DNA from: Mytilus edulis
Taxonomy: Eukaryota; Mollusca; Bivalvia; Mytilida; Mytilidae
Assembly: GCF_963676685.1 (NCBI RefSeq)
Contig: NC_092354.1
Span: 35,372,193 to 35,436,192 of the forward strand
Reading direction: 5' to 3'
Length of the DNA stretch: 64,000 nucleotides
The position numbers and the translations under genes are program-made. Shown in pieces: positions 63,948 through 64,000 of the stretch; positions within the stretch are counted from its first letter, which is position 1; every line of letters begins with the position of its first letter. The notes under the pieces are model-generated. The model saw only the letters and a list, made by a program, of their open reading frames with translations. It made no database searches and had not been told where the DNA came from.

Positions 63948-64000
63948 TGTAAGTAATTTTTTTCATAGATTTAGATTAAAGTCACTTTGCCGGAGAACTA

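Overview
This window looks like nuclear DNA of a bivalve mollusc, most likely a marine mussel (Mytilus type). That is inferred from its character: very AT-rich, exons with GT/AG borders separated by long introns, no operons, and a dense layer of short interspersed repeats of the kind I associate with mussel genomes. No rRNA, genuine tRNA or CRISPR array is visible. Most of the window is mobile DNA at different stages of decay, with a few exon sets that could be host genes.

Region by region. 0-6 kb: two candidate exons, a Tc1-like helix-turn-helix remnant, and a nearly intact HARBI1-like (PIF/Harbinger) transposase broken by one in-frame TGA, whose intron holds a 1.3-kb hairpin-ended repeat (family A). 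5.6-9.4 kb: a short retroelement with a 12-bp target-site duplication (TSD) and a 5'-truncated L1-like LINE. 9.8 kb: a chromodomain exon. 10.7-11.9 kb: a 356-bp tandem array (family B). 14-19 kb: repeats, a decayed RING exon, a Penelope-like 3' end, and an unusual cluster of CCAGTGG/CCACTGG palindromes. 19.9-23.2 kb, minus strand: the best candidate host gene, with a possible 5' untranslated exon, a zinc-binding (ZAD-like) first coding exon and two phase-matched exons forming a C-terminal BEN domain. 23.9-27.4 kb: a hAT transposase relic and an integrase-core relic. 28.0-32.2 kb: a LINE with an uninterrupted 1169-residue endonuclease/reverse-transcriptase ORF carrying a 2A-like motif. 32.2-35.8 kb: an exon cut by a Penelope-like element, a P2X7-ballast-domain first exon with a CRE/E2F-containing upstream region, and broken exons. 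36-45 kb: repeats, tRNA-derived SINE heads, a zinc-finger exon, a HECT-like exon, and a LINE fragment split by a short retroelement with a 12-bp TSD. 45-52 kb: pseudogene pieces, a full inverted copy of family A, and tandem repeats. 52.9-56.0 kb: a 3,055-bp element with roughly 0.4-kb terminal inverted repeats (TIRs) full of iterated GATGACCGTAA motifs. 57-64 kb, plus strand: a candidate multi-exon gene with three phase-matched exons and a terminal exon containing an 18-bp in-frame minisatellite.

The genes do not form one pathway. The clearest theme is layered transposition: elements lie inside introns or exons of other elements. The strongest candidates for something undescribed are the CACTG-ended element at 52.9 kb and the palindrome array at 18.5 kb. 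Splice sites were judged by eye, and family names rest on motif recognition without a database search.
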